This document shows, one piece after another, positions 13,819-14,905 of a stretch of 14,905 nucleotides of DNA. Origin of the DNA: CAZKYP01 sp964556885. Its GTDB lineage: Bacteria > Planctomycetota > Phycisphaerae > Sedimentisphaerales > Anaerobacaceae. Numbering within the stretch: position 1 is the first letter of the stretch; each line of letters begins with the position of its first letter. A program made the translations under genes and the position numbers. The notes below the pieces were generated by a model that saw nothing but the letters and a program-made list of their open reading frames with translations, was not told where the DNA came from and did no database searches. The DNA lies in contig CAZKYP010000071.1 of NCBI GenBank assembly GCA_964556885.1, positions 1 to 14,905 on the forward strand, read 5' to 3'.

Positions 13819-14829
13819 ATGTTCATAGATCAGGCAAAAATCTGGGTCAAAGCAGGCGACGGCGGCCACGGCTGCCTCAGCTTCCGGCGGGAAAAATTCA
13901 TCCCAAAAGGCGGGCCCGACGGCGGCGACGGCGGCAAAGGCGGTGACGTCTTTTTCGAGGCGGCCGAGAATCTCGACACCCTGCTGGACTTCGCCGGCAA
14001 ACACAACTGGCAGGCTCAAAACGGCCAGCCGGGCATGGGCAGCAACAAACACGGTTCCGACGGCGAGGACCTGATAATCAAGGTCCCGCCCGGTACACTC
14101 ATCTATGACACCGACCTTGACCTGATGCTCAAAGACCTCAACGAAGTCGGGCTGAAGGTCTGCATCTGCCGCGGCGGAAAAGGCGGCAAGGGCAACAAGG
14201 CCTTCGCGACAGCGACTAACCAGACTCCCAGATACACCGAACTCGGCAAGCCGGGCCAGGAACGAAACATCCGGCTCGAGCTGAAGCTCATTGCCGACGT
14301 CGGGCTGGTCGGTATGCCGAATGCCGGCAAAAGCACGCTCATCTCGCGATGCTCTGCGGCCAGGCCGAAAATCGCCGATTACCCTTTCACGACGCTCTCG
14401 CCGGTGCTCGGAATCGTCGAACTGAGCGGATTTCGCCGCTTCGTTATGGCCGACATCCCCGGCCTCATCGAGGGCGCCCATAACGGCGCCGGCCTGGGCT
14501 ACGAGTTCCTCCGGCACATCGAAAGGACCACAATCCTCGCCCATATCGTCGATATTATGCCGACCGACGGCTCGGACCCGGCCGAAAACTACCGCCGGAT
14601 ACGCAGCGAGCTGGCCCAGCACAGCCAAATCCTCGCCCAAAAACCCGAGGTCATCATCGCCAACAAAACCGACCTCGATCCCGATGGCCGCAGGCTCGAA
14701 GACTTCCAAAACAAGCTCGACAAGCAAATCCACCCCATCTCCGCAGTAACCGGTTCCGGCATAAAAGAGCTAACCGAACTGCTCTGGCAAAATGTCAAAA
14801 ACCACAAGAATTCGACAAAAGATCGTTAA
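13819..14829 (+). CDS. obg: GTPase Obg/CgtA, involved in ribosome assembly
   Basis: A 336-residue Obg GTPase that assists maturation of the 50S subunit. Residues 1-158 are the glycine-rich Obg domain (GDGGHGCLSFRREKF, GGPDGGDGGKGGDV, RGGKGGKGN). The G domain follows: G1 GMPNAGKST (165-173), YPFTTLSPVLG with the switch Thr, G3 DIPGLIEGAHNGAGLG (212-227), G4 NKTD (282-285) and G5 SAVTGSG (308-314). It stops at the end of the G domain, so the variable C-terminal OCT domain found in some species is absent, unlike the 390-residue E. coli protein. The start fits the family N-terminus (MFIDQAKIWVKAGDGG), but no Shine-Dalgarno sequence precedes it. It stands just behind a strong terminator after rpmA, so its transcription is either by partial read-through or from an unrecognised promoter. 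Confidence 0.97.
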   Translation: MFIDQAKIWVKAGDGGHGCLSFRREKFIPKGGPDGGDGGKGGDVFFEAAENLDTLLDFAGKHNWQAQNGQPGMGSNKHGSDGEDLIIKVPPGTLIYDTDLDLMLKDLNEVGLKVCICRGGKGGKGNKAFATATNQTPRYTELGKPGQERNIRLELKLIADVGLVGMPNAGKSTLISRCSAARPKIADYPFTTLSPVLGIVELSGFRRFVMADIPGLIEGAHNGAGLGYEFLRHIERTTILAHIVDIMPTDGSDPAENYRRIRSELAQHSQILAQKPEVIIANKTDLDPDGRRLEDFQNKLDKQIHPISAVTGSGIKELTELLWQNVKNHKNSTKDR

Positions 14830-14845
14830 AAATCATTGATTTTTA
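14827..14845 (+). terminator. weak A/T hairpin at the obg stop codon
   Basis: TAAAAATC (14827-14834) pairs with GATTTTTA (14838-14845) around ATT, overlapping the stop codon and ending in a T-run. The stem is nearly all A-T, so function as a terminator is doubtful. The remaining 60 bases to the window end show nothing else I can name. Confidence 0.25.
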
Positions 14846-14905
14846 CTAATTTCCTCTAAAAATACCCAAATCCGCCGCATTCCGTCTATAAATTGGCTTT
14901 GTTTT

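Noticed and set aside
12252..13826. Minus-strand 524-residue reading frame across araB, araD, rpmA and the rpmA-obg gap
   Set aside because: It is antisense to three certain genes, runs through the rpmA promoter and terminator, and shows no motif; the stop-free run reflects codon bias of the sense genes.
13762..14733. Minus-strand 323-residue reading frame opposite obg
   Set aside because: It mirrors the glycine-rich, GC-biased obg sequence and runs through the rpmA terminator; its Val/Ala/Glu-rich composition is typical of an antisense shadow.

Overview
The window looks like ordinary chromosome of a Gram-negative environmental bacterium, most probably a planctomycete of the Phycisphaerae type. 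The grounds are a surface protein ending in a PEP-CTERM-like PAPGA / hydrophobic / RRRR tail, two lipoproteins with lipoboxes, a RAYT transposase with REP palindromes, and start sites that mix Shine-Dalgarno-led and apparently leaderless genes. This placement is inference from gene style; no 16S or other marker is present. I see no tRNA, rRNA, CRISPR array, prophage or large mobile island.

Layout. 1-1208 (+): C-terminal three quarters of CTP synthase, cut by the window edge. 1224-2569 (-): mtnP-type 5'-methylthioadenosine phosphorylase followed by a small coiled-coil lipoprotein. 2570-2978: a 409-base divergent regulatory gap with a good promoter and a palindrome at the predicted start of transcription. 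2979-3734 (+): a PEP-CTERM surface protein with a thioester-domain-like Cys/Gln pair and a strong terminator. 3825-5827 (+): queG (epoxyqueuosine reductase), apparently leaderless, overlapping a membrane protein of the CPBP fold. 5837-6541 (-): a RAYT transposase carrying a REP pair inside its own reading frame, with a second REP pair just upstream. 6570-8725 (-): a DUF547 lipoprotein and metK as a tight pair. 8726-8921: two perfect inverted repeats. 8922-13394: an L-arabinose-type locus, with an SSS sodium/sugar symporter (-) divergent from araB-araD (+). 13432-14829 (+): rpmA and obg with an intrinsic terminator between them.

How the genes fit together. metK makes S-adenosylmethionine and MtnP salvages its by-product methylthioadenosine; the two lie near each other but in separate units. 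QueG completes queuosine, a pathway that also uses SAM. The symporter, AraB and AraD would import L-arabinose (or a related pentose) and take L-ribulose to D-xylulose 5-phosphate; the isomerase AraA is not in the window. rpmA-obg is the familiar ribosome-assembly pair, here without rplU next to it.

The points most worth a second look are the CTP synthase whose glutaminase triad Glu is replaced by Cys, the PEP-CTERM protein with a possible internal Cys-Gln thioester, the REP pair that forms residues about 90-113 of the RAYT, and the CPBP protein lacking the EExxxR glutamates. No unmistakably new multi-gene system is visible.
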